DNA of 35,773 nt from a virus. Every line of letters starts with the position of its first letter. Within the stretch, counting starts at the first letter, position 1. The notes under the pieces are model-generated. The model saw nothing but the letters and a program-made list of their open reading frames with translations. It did not search any database and was not told the DNA's origin. Shown here one piece after another: positions 1-7,945 of the stretch. Both the position numbers and the translations under genes were made by a program. The stretch is taken from the IMG/VR virus record IMGVR_UViG_3300046517_001911, positions 1-35,773 of that record; one strand, written 5' to 3'.

Positions 1-127
1 CATTATCGACTCCGGTGTTAGAAGGTCTCAATTGACTAAGTGGTTGATTAGGAATTCTCATGCTTTTAGCAGATTCATTTTCAGCTAATGATTTAGCTAA
101 TCTTTGAATTTGCTTTATAGCAGCTTG
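1..127. repeat. Direct terminal repeat (contig closure overlap), left copy
   Basis: Identical base for base to 35647-35773. The repeat lies inside the scaffolding gene, whose frame continues perfectly across the join. A length of 127 equals a common maximum assembler k-mer, so this is best read as the overlap of a circular or circularly permuted assembly and not as a biological terminal repeat. Unique length is therefore about 35,646 bases. Confidence 0.95.
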
Positions 128-736
128 TGGTGATCTAGCAGCAAGACTTTCAAGCATTTCCATTTTAGTTAAGTCTTGTCCTAGAGAATATAAAACATCT
201 CCCGAATTATCTACATAGTTAGCTAATAGCTGTACTGTGTTCGGAAATGCAGAATACTCTATGTCACCAGTTACCTTATCAAAATCATCGTACTTTTCTC
301 TTCCTGCATTGATCTTTTGGGTAAAACTATTAACAGTATTTCTAGCAAGTTCTTCTTCATGCTTTGTTCTAGCTTCTTGCACCCATTGATCACGCAATCT
401 TTGCGCTTCTTCACCAGCAATCTTTCGATAGTAACTTTCATCTAGCTGATTATTTTGAGCATTAATAGGCTCAGTCCTTTTGACTTCACCATATTTTTGA
501 GCATAATAATCTGGCTGCTCATTTTGCAACCTATGCTGTCTATCAATCGTTTCTTTACGAACACGATTAACAATGTCTGTTACTTCAGACTGCCTAAAAG
601 TTCTTTCTTCACGACTCTCACCTACATTTGCATTTGAACTAGAACTTGCATTTGCATTAGAGTCATATGAAGCAGGAGCAGGAGCAGAGTTATTTGTACT
701 TTGACTCTGACTAATTCCTTCTGAAACTTCAGTCAT
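1..736 (-). CDS. Phage head scaffolding protein, N-terminal part (continues at 35773-35603)
   Basis: ATG is at 736. Joined across the circular closure to the part ending at TAA 35603, the gene encodes 259 residues. The N-terminus is low-complexity Ser/Asn/Ala; the middle is highly charged and helical (Arg/Glu/Gln/Lys-rich); the C-terminus is short and basic (RDYRKKYRV). This composition, a basic C-terminal tail that could bind coat, and the position directly before the coat gene are what is known for P22-type scaffolds (gp8, about 300 residues). The role would be to direct procapsid assembly and then leave the shell. No catalytic motif is visible. The call rests on position and composition, not on clear sequence similarity. 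Confidence 0.75.
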   Translation of the reverse strand, partial: MTEVSEGISQSQSTNNSAPAPASYDSNANASSSSNANVGESREERTFRQSEVTDIVNRVRKETIDRQHRLQNEQPDYYAQKYGEVKRTEPINAQNNQLDESYYRKIAGEEAQRLRDQWVQEARTKHEEELARNTVNSFTQKINAGREKYDDFDKVTGDIEYSAFPNTVQLLANYVDNSGDVLYSLGQDLTKMEMLESLAARSPQAAIKQIQRLAKSLAENESAKSMRIPNQPLSQLRPSNTGVDN

Positions 737-906
737 ATTGGTTCCTTAGACTATTCACCCGTCACGGTAATTGGCGCTTCCACAATCGCGTGGATCTCGT
801 CTATTTTCTTAAAAAGATAAAGTTTATAGATAAACTAGCTATTAACCCGCTACGGTATACACAAATTTGACATATTAATACACAATTGTCAACAAAAATT
901 ATTAAA
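737..906 (-). promoter_or_regulatory. Structured leader of the scaffolding gene with two 19-nt imperfect repeats
   Basis: This 170-base gap holds no gene. Two related 19-mers of the form CTATTNACCCGNNACGGTA lie at 751-769 and 839-857 (16 of 19 identical). Read leftward each can form a small ACCG/CGGGT hairpin, and between them CCAC/GTGG can pair around GCGATT (about 785-799). An inverted pair TTGACA/TGTCAA lies near 868-893. P22 scaffold is known to control its own translation; this leader could serve such a purpose, but that is inference. No convincing -10 element was found. Confidence 0.4.
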
Positions 907-1899
907 TTAAACGATTAAAAATCCTATCAATATCGTTCCATCTAAAGCTGTAGCTGCAGTATTATTGTAAATTGTTAATGTCGATGTTCCATTTCCTGCG
1001 GTTGCTTGTAATGTTATATTTTTGGTAGTATTTGTTCCGCCCATCAAGACAGGAAGTACTACTGAACTAGTAGTAATAAAAGAATTAGTAAATGTAATGG
1101 TATAACTAGCACCACCTGCAGTGGTTAAAGATGAGGTTGTAATAACCCCTGCTTGATTATTAATAGTTACAGCATTAGACGCCTCGATCCCTGTTCCTTT
1201 AACAAGAATAATGCTACCAGATCCAGATAATGTATTAGTTGCATTTAATTGCATTACATTAGCAGTTCCAATCCCGGAATCAGCTACAGTACCTGCAATA
1301 TCAGCAGCTTTTAATAGATTATTAAGCACAGTTGCCGCACTTACAGATGCAACAGACGACTTAGTGTTATCTGATACGGATTTAGTTGCTGCCTGACCCA
1401 ATGCGCCGCCATCTTGAATAGTTCCTGCAGTATCGGCAAAAGTTGCAATATGTCCCGCAGTAAATGACCCTGTAACTGATGCCACAACAGATTTAGTATT
1501 GTCTGACACAGCCTTTGCTGCGGCTAAACCCAAAACTCCTCCATCCTGAATAGAAGATGCACCAGCAAATCTTGCTATATGGCCAGCGGTAGGGGTTCCG
1601 GTAACTGTAACTCCGCCCGGGGGAACTACTTCATTTAAGGTTATAACACCATTAGAAATAGTGGGATAAAACTCTGCATAAGTGCCAGGAGATTGAATAT
1701 AATTAGCATTTCCAACAGCACCATACCACATATCGATAATATCAGTATTATAAATGTAAAATCCTTGTAAAGTTACAGGATTTAAGTAACTAGCAGTAGT
1801 AACAGTTGCTAGATTATCACTACTAATTATTTTAACGCGTCTAACATTGGGTTGGTTTATTTGACCTGGTTCATCAGTAATTATTAAGAGGACACCCAT
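907..1899 (-). CDS. Repeat-containing fibre- or decoration-like structural protein
   Basis: A 330-residue protein rich in Thr, Ala, Gly, Val and Asn, with no signal peptide or catalytic motif. It contains two near copies of a unit of about 45 residues around residues 98-185; the shared pieces are AGHIA.FA, IQDGG, LG.AA.K.VSDNTKS and VASV. The C-terminal third alternates Thr/Ser with hydrophobics as in beta-structured fibre tips. Such proteins with AGHIA...TIQDGG repeats are common in phage structural clusters. Its place between the His-rich protein and the scaffold gene suggests a head fibre or decoration protein, but a tail fibre remains possible. Confidence 0.6.
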   Translation of the reverse strand: MGVLLIITDEPGQINQPNVRRVKIISSDNLATVTTASYLNPVTLQGFYIYNTDIIDMWYGAVGNANYIQSPGTYAEFYPTISNGVITLNEVVPPGGVTVTGTPTAGHIARFAGASSIQDGGVLGLAAAKAVSDNTKSVVASVTGSFTAGHIATFADTAGTIQDGGALGQAATKSVSDNTKSSVASVSAATVLNNLLKAADIAGTVADSGIGTANVMQLNATNTLSGSGSIILVKGTGIEASNAVTINNQAGVITTSSLTTAGGASYTITFTNSFITTSSVVLPVLMGGTNTTKNITLQATAGNGTSTLTIYNNTAATALDGTILIGFLIV

Positions 1900-1936
1900 T
1901 TTAATTTCCTTTTAAAATGTTATATATATTAAAATT

Positions 1937-2251
1937 TTAACCGCGAGTCGGAACACTTTTACCCGTAGCACGTTTAAACGAGCCTTCATGATGTCCCATG
2001 CCCATTTTACCATGCTGACCTACTTCCATATCGCCCTTTCTTTGCAATACTCGGCTAATACCTTGTTGATGATTATCGTTCACATGACGGTTATCTATCA
2101 TAGATGAATGAGATTTGGGCGATACTTTGCTACCATGTTCATGCATTTTTGGATGAGCAGCATGATGCGCAGCTTTATGTGAATTGCGAATTGCATGATG
2201 TTCCATTTCTGCCTTTCTGTGATGAGCCGCTCCATGATGTTTTTTGTGCAT
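1937..2251 (-). CDS. Histidine-rich small protein (104 aa)
   Basis: The start at 2251 is chosen over an upstream in-frame one because GGAGGAAAGTAAA precedes it at ideal spacing. The preceding gene's stop overlaps this ribosome-binding site. By count 19 of 104 residues are His, with many Lys, Arg, Met and Gly. HH pairs cluster in residues 5-35, and a second cluster with GKMGMGHHEG lies near the end. There are no Cys or membrane segments. The composition suggests metal binding or a pH-dependent charge switch, or condensation with nucleic acid; none is shown. It sits in the head gene cluster, so it may be a minor virion or assembly protein. Confidence 0.7.
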   Translation of the reverse strand: MHKKHHGAAHHRKAEMEHHAIRNSHKAAHHAAHPKMHEHGSKVSPKSHSSMIDNRHVNDNHQQGISRVLQRKGDMEVGQHGKMGMGHHEGSFKRATGKSVPTRG

Positions 2252-2252
2252 T

Positions 2253-2474
2253 TTACTTTCCTCCAAATAGTTTTTTAACGTTAAAAATTCTTCCCATAGT
2301 AATATTCTGTGTTGCTCGAACTTCTGGATTAGAAAATGTCCAAATTTCACCAGTTTCGTGCATAGCAACAGTATACATCAAATTATGTTCAATACCATAA
2401 TCTATTACAAACCAAGCTAATCCCTTACCTTTGGGTGTTTCTAGTTCAATAGGAGGATTAAGTTGTAATATCAT
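2253..2474 (-). CDS. Conserved small phage protein of the head cluster (73 aa)
   Basis: Begins ILQLNPPIELETPKGKG and has the feature IDYGIEHNLMYTV followed by GEIWTFSNPEVRA. Proteins with this PPI..TPKGKG...DYG.EH...W.F.NPE pattern occur in many phages near portal genes; no function is known to me. The start overlaps the previous gene's stop (ATGA), so translation is coupled. It is probably a small, mixed beta-fold cytoplasmic or virion protein. Confidence 0.75.
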   Translation of the reverse strand: MILQLNPPIELETPKGKGLAWFVIDYGIEHNLMYTVAMHETGEIWTFSNPEVRATQNITMGRIFNVKKLFGGK

Positions 2475-2575
2475 TTAACCCTCGTTGGCTTAACTGCTTT
2501 ATTAGCTGCTTTACAAGATGATTTCTCTATTTTTATGTACTTTTTATCATAAAGGCTCGATGTCTTGGACTTCAT
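2471..2575 (-). CDS. Tiny basic protein (34 aa)
   Basis: ATG at 2575 lies inside the end of the upstream 91-residue gene in another frame. It is preceded by GGAGAATCAA at good spacing and ends in an ATGA overlap with the next gene. Ten of 34 residues are Lys, with a C-terminal AANKAVKPTRVK stretch. The tight coupling on both sides is the main reason to accept it. Function unknown; a basic peptide might bind DNA or act in head assembly. Confidence 0.6.
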   Translation of the reverse strand: MKSKTSSLYDKKYIKIEKSSCKAANKAVKPTRVK

Positions 2576-2822
2576 TTGATTCTCCATTGATTATTTCATA
2601 TTCAATTCTATTTTTCATTTCTTCTATAGATTTTAGGTCTTTATTATTTAATATTACGTTATACATGTTTAAATTGTTGTGCATGTTAATCATGAAACCA
2701 AGATAAGCATCTTGAGTAGATGTTATCTTTGAATCACCATTTACTCTTTTTCTACTTCGTTTTTTTCTAAGAAAGATAAACTTAAATAGATTAGAGATTA
2801 GCCTTTTAAGGGCGCTTAACAT
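2547..2822 (-). CDS. Hypothetical protein with basic N-terminus (91 aa)
   Basis: Residues 1-30 form a hydrophobic/basic amphipathic helix ([20 protein letters not shown]), followed by a short basic linker. The remaining part looks helical ([20 protein letters not shown], then an acidic tail). It overlaps the upstream gene's end by 17 bases and contains the start of the 34-codon gene near its end. I do not recognise a family. The N-terminus could peripherally contact membrane or nucleic acid. Confidence 0.6.
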   Translation of the reverse strand: MLSALKRLISNLFKFIFLRKKRSRKRVNGDSKITSTQDAYLGFMINMHNNLNMYNVILNNKDLKSIEEMKNRIEYEIINGESNEVQDIEPL

Positions 2823-2976
2823 GTTTTATCCTTTTAGGTTTCTTTATCTTAGCTCCTGACTTTCTAGCTTCCGATAAAGCAGCAGCAATAGCTTGCTTGC
2901 GCTTGTGACCAGAATGAACCATTTCTGATATGTTTTTAGATATAGTTTTTTGGCTTTTACCTTTTTTTAATGGCAT
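2806..2976 (-). CDS. Small basic conserved phage protein (56 aa)
   Basis: It starts [19 protein letters not shown] and continues [15 protein letters not shown], ending in a Lys-rich tail. The pattern KGKS.KTIS.NI.EMV.SGH..KQA.A.AL is a familiar tiny phage/bacterial family of unknown role, found commonly near portal genes. The start overlaps the preceding stop as TAATG. It is strongly basic with no Cys or transmembrane segment; a nucleic-acid-associated or assembly role is possible. Confidence 0.8.
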   Translation of the reverse strand: MPLKKGKSQKTISKNISEMVHSGHKRKQAIAAALSEARKSGAKIKKPKRIKHVKRP

Positions 2977-3158
2977 TATGCATCTCTCCGATTACGTGGA
3001 TAAAACTTATCATATGCTTTCTTGATATCTACTTGTCCAGCACCATCCATTACTTTACGTTGAGCCGCTTCAAGCTGCTTGCCATTTAAATTATAAGTCT
3101 TCTGTAACTCTCGCGGAGAAGCTTCCTGGAAATCTCTATACGTTGGAGTGCGTTTCAT
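2976..3158 (-). CDS. Hypothetical protein downstream of portal (60 aa)
   Basis: I choose ATG 3158, preceded by AAGGTG at good spacing; a GTG at 3167 is the alternative. The start lies within the end of the portal gene (23-base overlap). Sequence features: [20 protein letters not shown] and then a helical part ending [14 protein letters not shown]. It looks like a compact helical protein. No family recognised. Coupling with portal suggests a head-assembly or accessory function. Confidence 0.65.
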   Translation of the reverse strand: MKRTPTYRDFQEASPRELQKTYNLNGKQLEAAQRKVMDGAGQVDIKKAYDKFYPRNRRDA

Positions 3159-5268
3159 TTTTTTCACCTTGATAATGTTTATATTCCATATCCTTATGCT
3201 TCAGATAACTTTCATGTCTCTCTTTAGCATGCCTATGATGTTGATCTTGTCTATTCATATGAATATCAGCTTGATGCACAGCTCTTTCAGTTGCTGCTTT
3301 CTCTAATTGAACAGAGTTCTTTTCACGATCTCTTTGCAAATCTAATAATACCTTTTCTTGTTCTGCTCTTAATCTAGCAATATCTATTTCATATTGTTTA
3401 TCGTGTTTATCTTTATCCAATGCCATTTTTTGCATATTTAATTGATTCTTAATCATATTAGGATTGTTTTGCATTTCATTTTGTTGTTGTTGCATAGCCA
3501 TTTGCTTTCTTTGTTGTAATTCTTTTAGCCATTCATCGACCATGGATTTAAGTTGATCTATTCCTTTACCATCCATGTTATCAAGCACAAAGTTTAAACC
3601 TTTCTCATTGATAAATTCTGCAAACAATGGTGACATACCCATCATTTCTTTAATCATTACTATTGTTCTTGATTTCTGAACTTGGAAAGATGCGCCAGCA
3701 GTAACAATTACATTAAATGCATTAGAGTCATAATCTAAATCCAAACCTTGTTCTTGATTTACTCTGATATAGTTCTTTTTACCTTCCTCATCAATCAACG
3801 GTAAAGTGTTAGGAGTAGTGTAATATTTAGGTATTAAATCAATATATATTTGCAATGCCCTTTGATAGCCTTGTAAGAATCCCACAATATAAGGCATAGC
3901 CGTAGCATTAGATTGACTAGCAGCCTCTACAATAGCTACTCCTGATAGCTGATTATTATTTATACCAAGACTAGCATCATATGATCCTAATATATTCTGT
4001 ATTAATGAATCTGAACCAGTAAAAGCTTGAAGAGCTTCAGGAGGAGCAGGAACTTTCATTATTTCTCTAATCGGATCAGGAATTGGCTGGTTAGGGTCCT
4101 TTTCATAAAAAGCATTTACAACTACGTTAGATGGTTTCTGTATATTTTTTATTGCTTCTAGCCATTCTTGTTCTTTCGGTAAAGCCTCTTTCTTGATAAT
4201 AAATTTATGTTGAACAATATTTTCTATTTCATTAGCTAATGCAATACCCGCATAGTTCTTTAGCCGTTGAGCGCCTTTTGCATGATAAACATACGGACGA
4301 GTAACTTGCCTGACATTTCCATTCTTAGGAGTTTTAATAATTACACTATTACCATCTACAAAAACTAATGGTAAATATTTAAAATCTGTATCAACATGTT
4401 CAATTACTGTATTTTCTATGATTCTATATCTTTCAATTGTAGTTAATTGAGTCTTACGCTCGGTGACGATGGCAGGCGGTGCCGCGAAATCGTCCCATTC
4501 ATCTAACATTTTGTTATATTCTTTTTTAGTTATAGTTCTGTCATTCACTAATGTTACTATAGTTGCATCTCTTTTTTTCTTTTCATAATAATCAGCTATC
4601 ATTATTATTTCAGTGTTATCGTTAAGATATGACCAATTAAATCCAGCAAAATTTCTAGCAAAAGATATATTACTTATATCTATTTCTGGATAAGTTTCCT
4701 CGAATACTTCTTTAGACATCGGGAATAATTCAAAACAAAAATTACCATCTCCTTTGTGAGAATACCTTGATAATTGATCAAATCCACATAGCGTAGGATC
4801 ATAAACTCTATCTATTTTTATTTCCTGCTTAGTAGACATCTCATCTGTATAGTCTGTATATACTTTTAATACGCAAAATCCACCACCCAGGACATCTTTG
4901 TATACTTCGTACTTAGTATGAGAATTGCTATTATCACATAGTACATGTCTGCTATGTTGCTCTAAGAATTTCATAACAACTGGATCAACTTTATCTTGAT
5001 TACCAGCTCTAATCTCAATATCAGGCTCTTGTTTGCTGAACTCACCGAGCAATCGTGAGATATATGCCTCTAGGACATTGAATTCAAGCTGTGGCTTGCT
5101 TAAAGTCATTAGCAGTGTTATTTCTTCTTCTTTGAGAGAGCTCTCGAATACAAAGCGTTTAAATTCGTTATACCGATCATAGTTAGGCTGGAAATAGTCA
5201 TGAGATCGTCGTATCTTTGTCTTAATACGATCTAGTTGGTCTTGGTAGCGTTTAGCTGCTACTTCCAT
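3136..5268 (-). CDS. Portal protein (P22/Sf6-type)
   Basis: About 710 residues, close to the P22 portal at 725. Portal forms the dodecameric ring at one capsid vertex through which DNA is packaged and ejected. The central region follows the P22-type portal pattern: early SLKEEEITLLMTLSKPQLEF, then YEVYKDVLGGGFCVLKVYTDY, a mid AKGAQRLKNYAGIALANEIE and IVEAASQSNATAMPYIVGFL. Residues from about 600 to the end form a long Gln/Lys/Glu/His-rich helix, as in the P22 barrel region. I prefer ATG 5268 because AAGGA lies 8 bases upstream; ATG 5277 abuts that motif. It follows large terminase by about 50 bases. Confidence 0.93.
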   Translation of the reverse strand: MEVAAKRYQDQLDRIKTKIRRSHDYFQPNYDRYNEFKRFVFESSLKEEEITLLMTLSKPQLEFNVLEAYISRLLGEFSKQEPDIEIRAGNQDKVDPVVMKFLEQHSRHVLCDNSNSHTKYEVYKDVLGGGFCVLKVYTDYTDEMSTKQEIKIDRVYDPTLCGFDQLSRYSHKGDGNFCFELFPMSKEVFEETYPEIDISNISFARNFAGFNWSYLNDNTEIIMIADYYEKKKRDATIVTLVNDRTITKKEYNKMLDEWDDFAAPPAIVTERKTQLTTIERYRIIENTVIEHVDTDFKYLPLVFVDGNSVIIKTPKNGNVRQVTRPYVYHAKGAQRLKNYAGIALANEIENIVQHKFIIKKEALPKEQEWLEAIKNIQKPSNVVVNAFYEKDPNQPIPDPIREIMKVPAPPEALQAFTGSDSLIQNILGSYDASLGINNNQLSGVAIVEAASQSNATAMPYIVGFLQGYQRALQIYIDLIPKYYTTPNTLPLIDEEGKKNYIRVNQEQGLDLDYDSNAFNVIVTAGASFQVQKSRTIVMIKEMMGMSPLFAEFINEKGLNFVLDNMDGKGIDQLKSMVDEWLKELQQRKQMAMQQQQNEMQNNPNMIKNQLNMQKMALDKDKHDKQYEIDIARLRAEQEKVLLDLQRDREKNSVQLEKAATERAVHQADIHMNRQDQHHRHAKERHESYLKHKDMEYKHYQGEKNETHSNV

Positions 5269-5317
5269 GTAGAGCATCCTTTTTTATGGTTGACTATATA
5301 ATATACCATTGATTGCA

Positions 5318-6850
5318 TTAAGTATAAGCTTTCTTTCTTAGCTGATCTAATCTATTAAATCCGCTCATCATATTCCTAGCTAAATCATTTTGATTTTCAT
5401 TAACTTTGCTCATATTGATTATAGTTTTATCTATTAACCCTATCTTAATAGCATCGTACATTGTATCTGCTATATCATCGAATCTGTGTGAGTTATTTGC
5501 AGTTATTCCTTTGCAATGATTGACGCACATATCGGTATGCTTACCATAAGTAGGTAAACTTATTAATCTTGATGCTACGTGTGGCTGAGCTTCAATGAAT
5601 CTATCTATTTTGCTTCCACTTGTTCGAGTTCTTTCTATCTCTATTACTCTCATTCCCTGATAATTCTTTAGCAATGAAACCAATACAACACCAGTAGATT
5701 TCTTTTCAATAGCAACTGCATTTGGTTTAACTTTATGTCTCATGCAATCTGCATAGAAGTTTAAGAATTCATTCTCTAAGTCTTTAGGCTCTATTCTTAA
5801 TTCCCAGCAATTTATCCAATGCAATCCATAATTGTTAGTTTCAATACCTTTAACTTTTATCTTATAAATTCCCCAAAAGCTAAATACTGTTGCATCATTA
5901 TACTCTTTTTCTGTTTCTGCTGAATCACAAGTAACAAATGTAGCTATAATACTTGGCTCATCTTCTAGTATTACAAACCATTCTTGCTTGAAAATGCCAC
6001 CACCAGAAGGCTGAGGATTTTGTTGATGCTGAGCATAGAACACATAAGGATTAATTGACTCCATTTTTTTTAAATCTGCTACAGTGTGCATTTCTGGATA
6101 TAGTGCATTTCCTGAGTCATCTAATGATTTAAACTCTAATACTTTCCAATCACCTTCTTTTATTAAATGAGAAACTAGATCATCTTCATGAACTCTTTGT
6201 CCTATGAAAATAGTTGGAGTAGTTGGAGAATTAGCTCGAGATATATAAGTATCGTAATACCAATCTTTAATACCATCTCGTATTATTTGACTGTATGCTT
6301 CATTAGGCTTGTGTATATCGTCAATAATTCTCGCTCCACCAAACCTACTGACATTCTTAATCCCCGCCCCACGTCCAGTAATAGAACCACCAGCACCAGC
6401 AGCATACACGCTACCGTCTTTCGTAGTTTCGAAGTTATCTTTAGCATTTGTATCATCCTTTAACTTAACACCGAATAAATCTTGATATTCTCTTAATTGT
6501 ATTATATTTCTAACAGTTTGAGTTTGTTTTTTAGCAAGTGAATGCGCATAAGAAGTGTATATAAAATTTGAATCAGGATATTGCGCTAATGACCAAGCAA
6601 CGAAATGAAGTAAAAGCTCGGTTTTTCCGTATCTAGGCGCTACATTAATTATAAGTTTTTGTGTTTTTCCATCAAAAACATTGACTAATTCTCTACATAT
6701 GCTAACAAAATGTGACTCACGCCCAGCTGGCTTAGATATCTCAAAATTCCTACCAGTTCTTATCTTATAAAAGATCTGAGTAAAATATAAAAGAGAGTTA
6801 ACTAACTTTTCGTGTATTAATTCATCAGTATTTATATTCGCTGTCAGCAT
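5318..6850 (-). CDS. Terminase large subunit (ATPase/nuclease)
   Basis: About 510 residues. The N-terminal ATPase has Walker A APRYGKTE near residues 71-78 and Walker B ARIIDD near 173-178; a coupling motif (FIGQR) follows. The C-terminal RNase H-like nuclease shows TCDSAETE (Asp about 309), AIEKKSTG (Glu about 382) and HRFDDIADT (Asp about 458-462). It pumps DNA into the procapsid through the portal and makes the packaging cuts. Start: ATG 6850, with a GTG directly before it at 6853 as an alternative. It overlaps the end of the small subunit gene. Its family and the P22-like context suggest headful packaging, which is inference. Confidence 0.96.
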   Translation of the reverse strand: MLTANINTDELIHEKLVNSLLYFTQIFYKIRTGRNFEISKPAGRESHFVSICRELVNVFDGKTQKLIINVAPRYGKTELLLHFVAWSLAQYPDSNFIYTSYAHSLAKKQTQTVRNIIQLREYQDLFGVKLKDDTNAKDNFETTKDGSVYAAGAGGSITGRGAGIKNVSRFGGARIIDDIHKPNEAYSQIIRDGIKDWYYDTYISRANSPTTPTIFIGQRVHEDDLVSHLIKEGDWKVLEFKSLDDSGNALYPEMHTVADLKKMESINPYVFYAQHQQNPQPSGGGIFKQEWFVILEDEPSIIATFVTCDSAETEKEYNDATVFSFWGIYKIKVKGIETNNYGLHWINCWELRIEPKDLENEFLNFYADCMRHKVKPNAVAIEKKSTGVVLVSLLKNYQGMRVIEIERTRTSGSKIDRFIEAQPHVASRLISLPTYGKHTDMCVNHCKGITANNSHRFDDIADTMYDAIKIGLIDKTIINMSKVNENQNDLARNMMSGFNRLDQLRKKAYT

Positions 6851-7304
6851 CACGTATCTTCTGTTTTATTTCAGAAATATTCACATTATTAGTGGTTTCT
6901 CTCTTATCACCATAGGTTCTAGGATTCAAACGTGTTGCAGCAAACTTATAAGTATCAATCTTTAGTTTGTCTCTATTTATTTTTATTAAGTTATCATTCT
7001 CATTAATTTCCTTTTCGTATTCATCTCTATTCGAAATATCAATAGTATTATCTAGTAACAAATGTGCTTGAATTTCTTTCGCTTTTAGGTACATCTCGAT
7101 TAACTCTGGGTATTTTCTGAACCAATTATACAAAGTTTGAACATTTGGTAAATGAGGATAAAGTTTCTCTAAACGTTGATAGCCTACTGAATGAGAAGCA
7201 GTTAAACCACAAATTTCTTCAGCTAATTCTTTCGTATAAATTGTTGGTCGTCCCCCTGGATGTTTTCCGTTCCCATTTTTTCCGTTTTTTTGGCTGATGG
7301 TCAT
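6825..7304 (-). CDS. Terminase small subunit (Sf6 gp1-like)
   Basis: About 159 residues from ATG 7304, preceded by TTGGAGAAAC; an upstream in-frame start would overlap the previous gene further. GGRPTIYTKELAEEIC begins a helix-turn-helix DNA-binding domain, with PNVQTLYNWFRKYPE as the recognition part. A coiled oligomerisation region follows, and KFAATRLNPRTYGDKRE near the C-terminus is the signature of this Sf6-type family. It recognises the pac site and stimulates the large subunit. The pac site is usually within or near this gene in P22-like phages, but I could not locate it. Confidence 0.92.
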   Translation of the reverse strand: MTISQKNGKNGNGKHPGGRPTIYTKELAEEICGLTASHSVGYQRLEKLYPHLPNVQTLYNWFRKYPELIEMYLKAKEIQAHLLLDNTIDISNRDEYEKEINENDNLIKINRDKLKIDTYKFAATRLNPRTYGDKRETTNNVNISEIKQKIRDADSEYKY

Positions 7305-7548
7305 TATCTTGTTTCTCCAATTCTTCATCTAAAAGTTTTTCGGCTTCTTCATCAGTAATTTTATCATCTAGGGATTTGATTCTTTTTTTAGCATTTTTAT
7401 ATTCATTGCTATTTTTGTTCATTATTTCCTTAAAATCTTCTTTTATGATTTTTCCTGATCCATCGCACTCATAACAATCTTTCATCATCATTCCGCCGCC
7501 TAGGATAGACCCAGTTCCAATACATACTTTGCATCTAATTTTATTCAT
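7219..7548 (-). CDS. DnaJ-type zinc-finger protein at head of the late operon (109 aa)
   Basis: Two CxxCxGxG modules, CKVCIGTG (residues 6-13) and CYECDGSG (residues about 25-32), form a single DnaJ-like zinc site. The rest is a charged helix (DEEAEKLLDEELEKQ) and a very basic tail. The last 86 bases overlap the terminase small subunit in another frame, which is unusually long for a phage overlap. It is the first gene of the leftward late operon. A role in assisting terminase folding or in regulation is speculative. Confidence 0.75.
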   Translation of the reverse strand: MNKIRCKVCIGTGSILGGGMMMKDCYECDGSGKIIKEDFKEIMNKNSNEYKNAKKRIKSLDDKITDEEAEKLLDEELEKQDNDHQPKKRKKWERKTSRGTTNNLYERIS

Positions 7549-7678
7549 GACATTACCTATTGATATTTATCTAATCAATATATCATGAAATCACTTTAAA
7601 AAAAAGATTGAAAGCTATTGCTATAAGAGTAATTAATTGATATTATGATATCACTACTAACCAATAAGGAACTTTGAG
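7549..7678. promoter_or_regulatory. Divergent promoter region, late operon versus rightward small-gene group
   Basis: No gene lies here. A site ATGATATCAC at 7645-7654 matches 9 of 10 bases of the palindrome seen at 13797 and 14034, and TTGATA precedes it at 7637. A related TATCATGAAATCA lies at about 7581-7593. Possible -35 TTGAAA at 7608 and TATATT-like -10 sequences leftward are weak, so exact promoters are not assigned. The layout demands divergent starts here, and the operator-like palindrome suggests control by the phage RHH protein or another dimeric regulator. Confidence 0.5.
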
Positions 7679-7867
7679 ATGAACAGACTAACAATGAAAC
7701 AAGAATTAGATTTAATGAAAAAAATAGAGGAAAGAGGATTAATTGGAGAATTTAAAAAACACAATTCATATTTTCACTCATTGTACAAAAAAGGAATAAT
7801 ATCAAAAGAAGAACTACTAAAAAGTCATGATTCTAGTTTAACAAGTTTAGGAGGTGAAATAAATTAA
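7679..7867 (+). CDS. Hypothetical small charged protein (62 aa)
   Basis: AAGGA lies 8 bases before the ATG. The protein is helical and charged (TMKQELDLMKKIEERGLIGE ...), with KKGIISKEELLKSHDSSL later. No Cys, no membrane segment, no recognised family. It is the first gene of a rightward group opposing the late operon, so it may be expressed early. Confidence 0.65.
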   Translation: MNRLTMKQELDLMKKIEERGLIGEFKKHNSYFHSLYKKGIISKEELLKSHDSSLTSLGGEIN

Positions 7868-7881
7868 AATAATGATGGATC

Positions 7882-7903
7882 AAGGTGTCGAATTCGACAC
7901 CTT
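7882..7903. promoter_or_regulatory. Perfect 22-bp palindrome
   Basis: The two arms AAGGTGTCGAA and TTCGACACCTT are exact reverse complements with no spacer; GAATTC is at the centre. It lies 15 bases after the stop at 7867 and about 40 bases before the next start. As RNA it would form an 8-9 bp hairpin but no T-run follows (TAAAAAC), so a classical terminator is unlikely. It could be a dimeric-protein operator or an mRNA processing/attenuation hairpin. Confidence 0.6.
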
Positions 7904-7912
7904 TAAAAACAA

Positions 7913-7930
7913 TTAACACTAACACTTAAA
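7913..7930 (+). repeat. Short direct repeat before a start codon, copy 1
   Basis: TTAACACTAACACTTAA occurs here and again at about 8113-8129, each time shortly upstream of a ribosome-binding site and ATG. It is probably a duplicated translation-initiation region or a remnant of gene duplication; the genes downstream are not obviously related. Confidence 0.55.
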
Positions 7931-7945
7931 AAGGAAGAAATTATC

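Noticed and set aside
1-127. Biological direct terminal repeats as in T7-like phages
   Set aside because: Length 127 is a typical assembler overlap, the repeat is inside a gene, and the terminase is of the headful P22/Sf6 type.
455-637. Rightward open frame inside the scaffold gene
   Set aside because: Opposite to a long well-supported gene, with no ribosome-binding site; no similarity to anything known.
2104-2400. Rightward 98-codon frame
   Set aside because: Antisense to the His-rich and 73-residue genes; the Cys/His-like pattern arises from complement of His codons.
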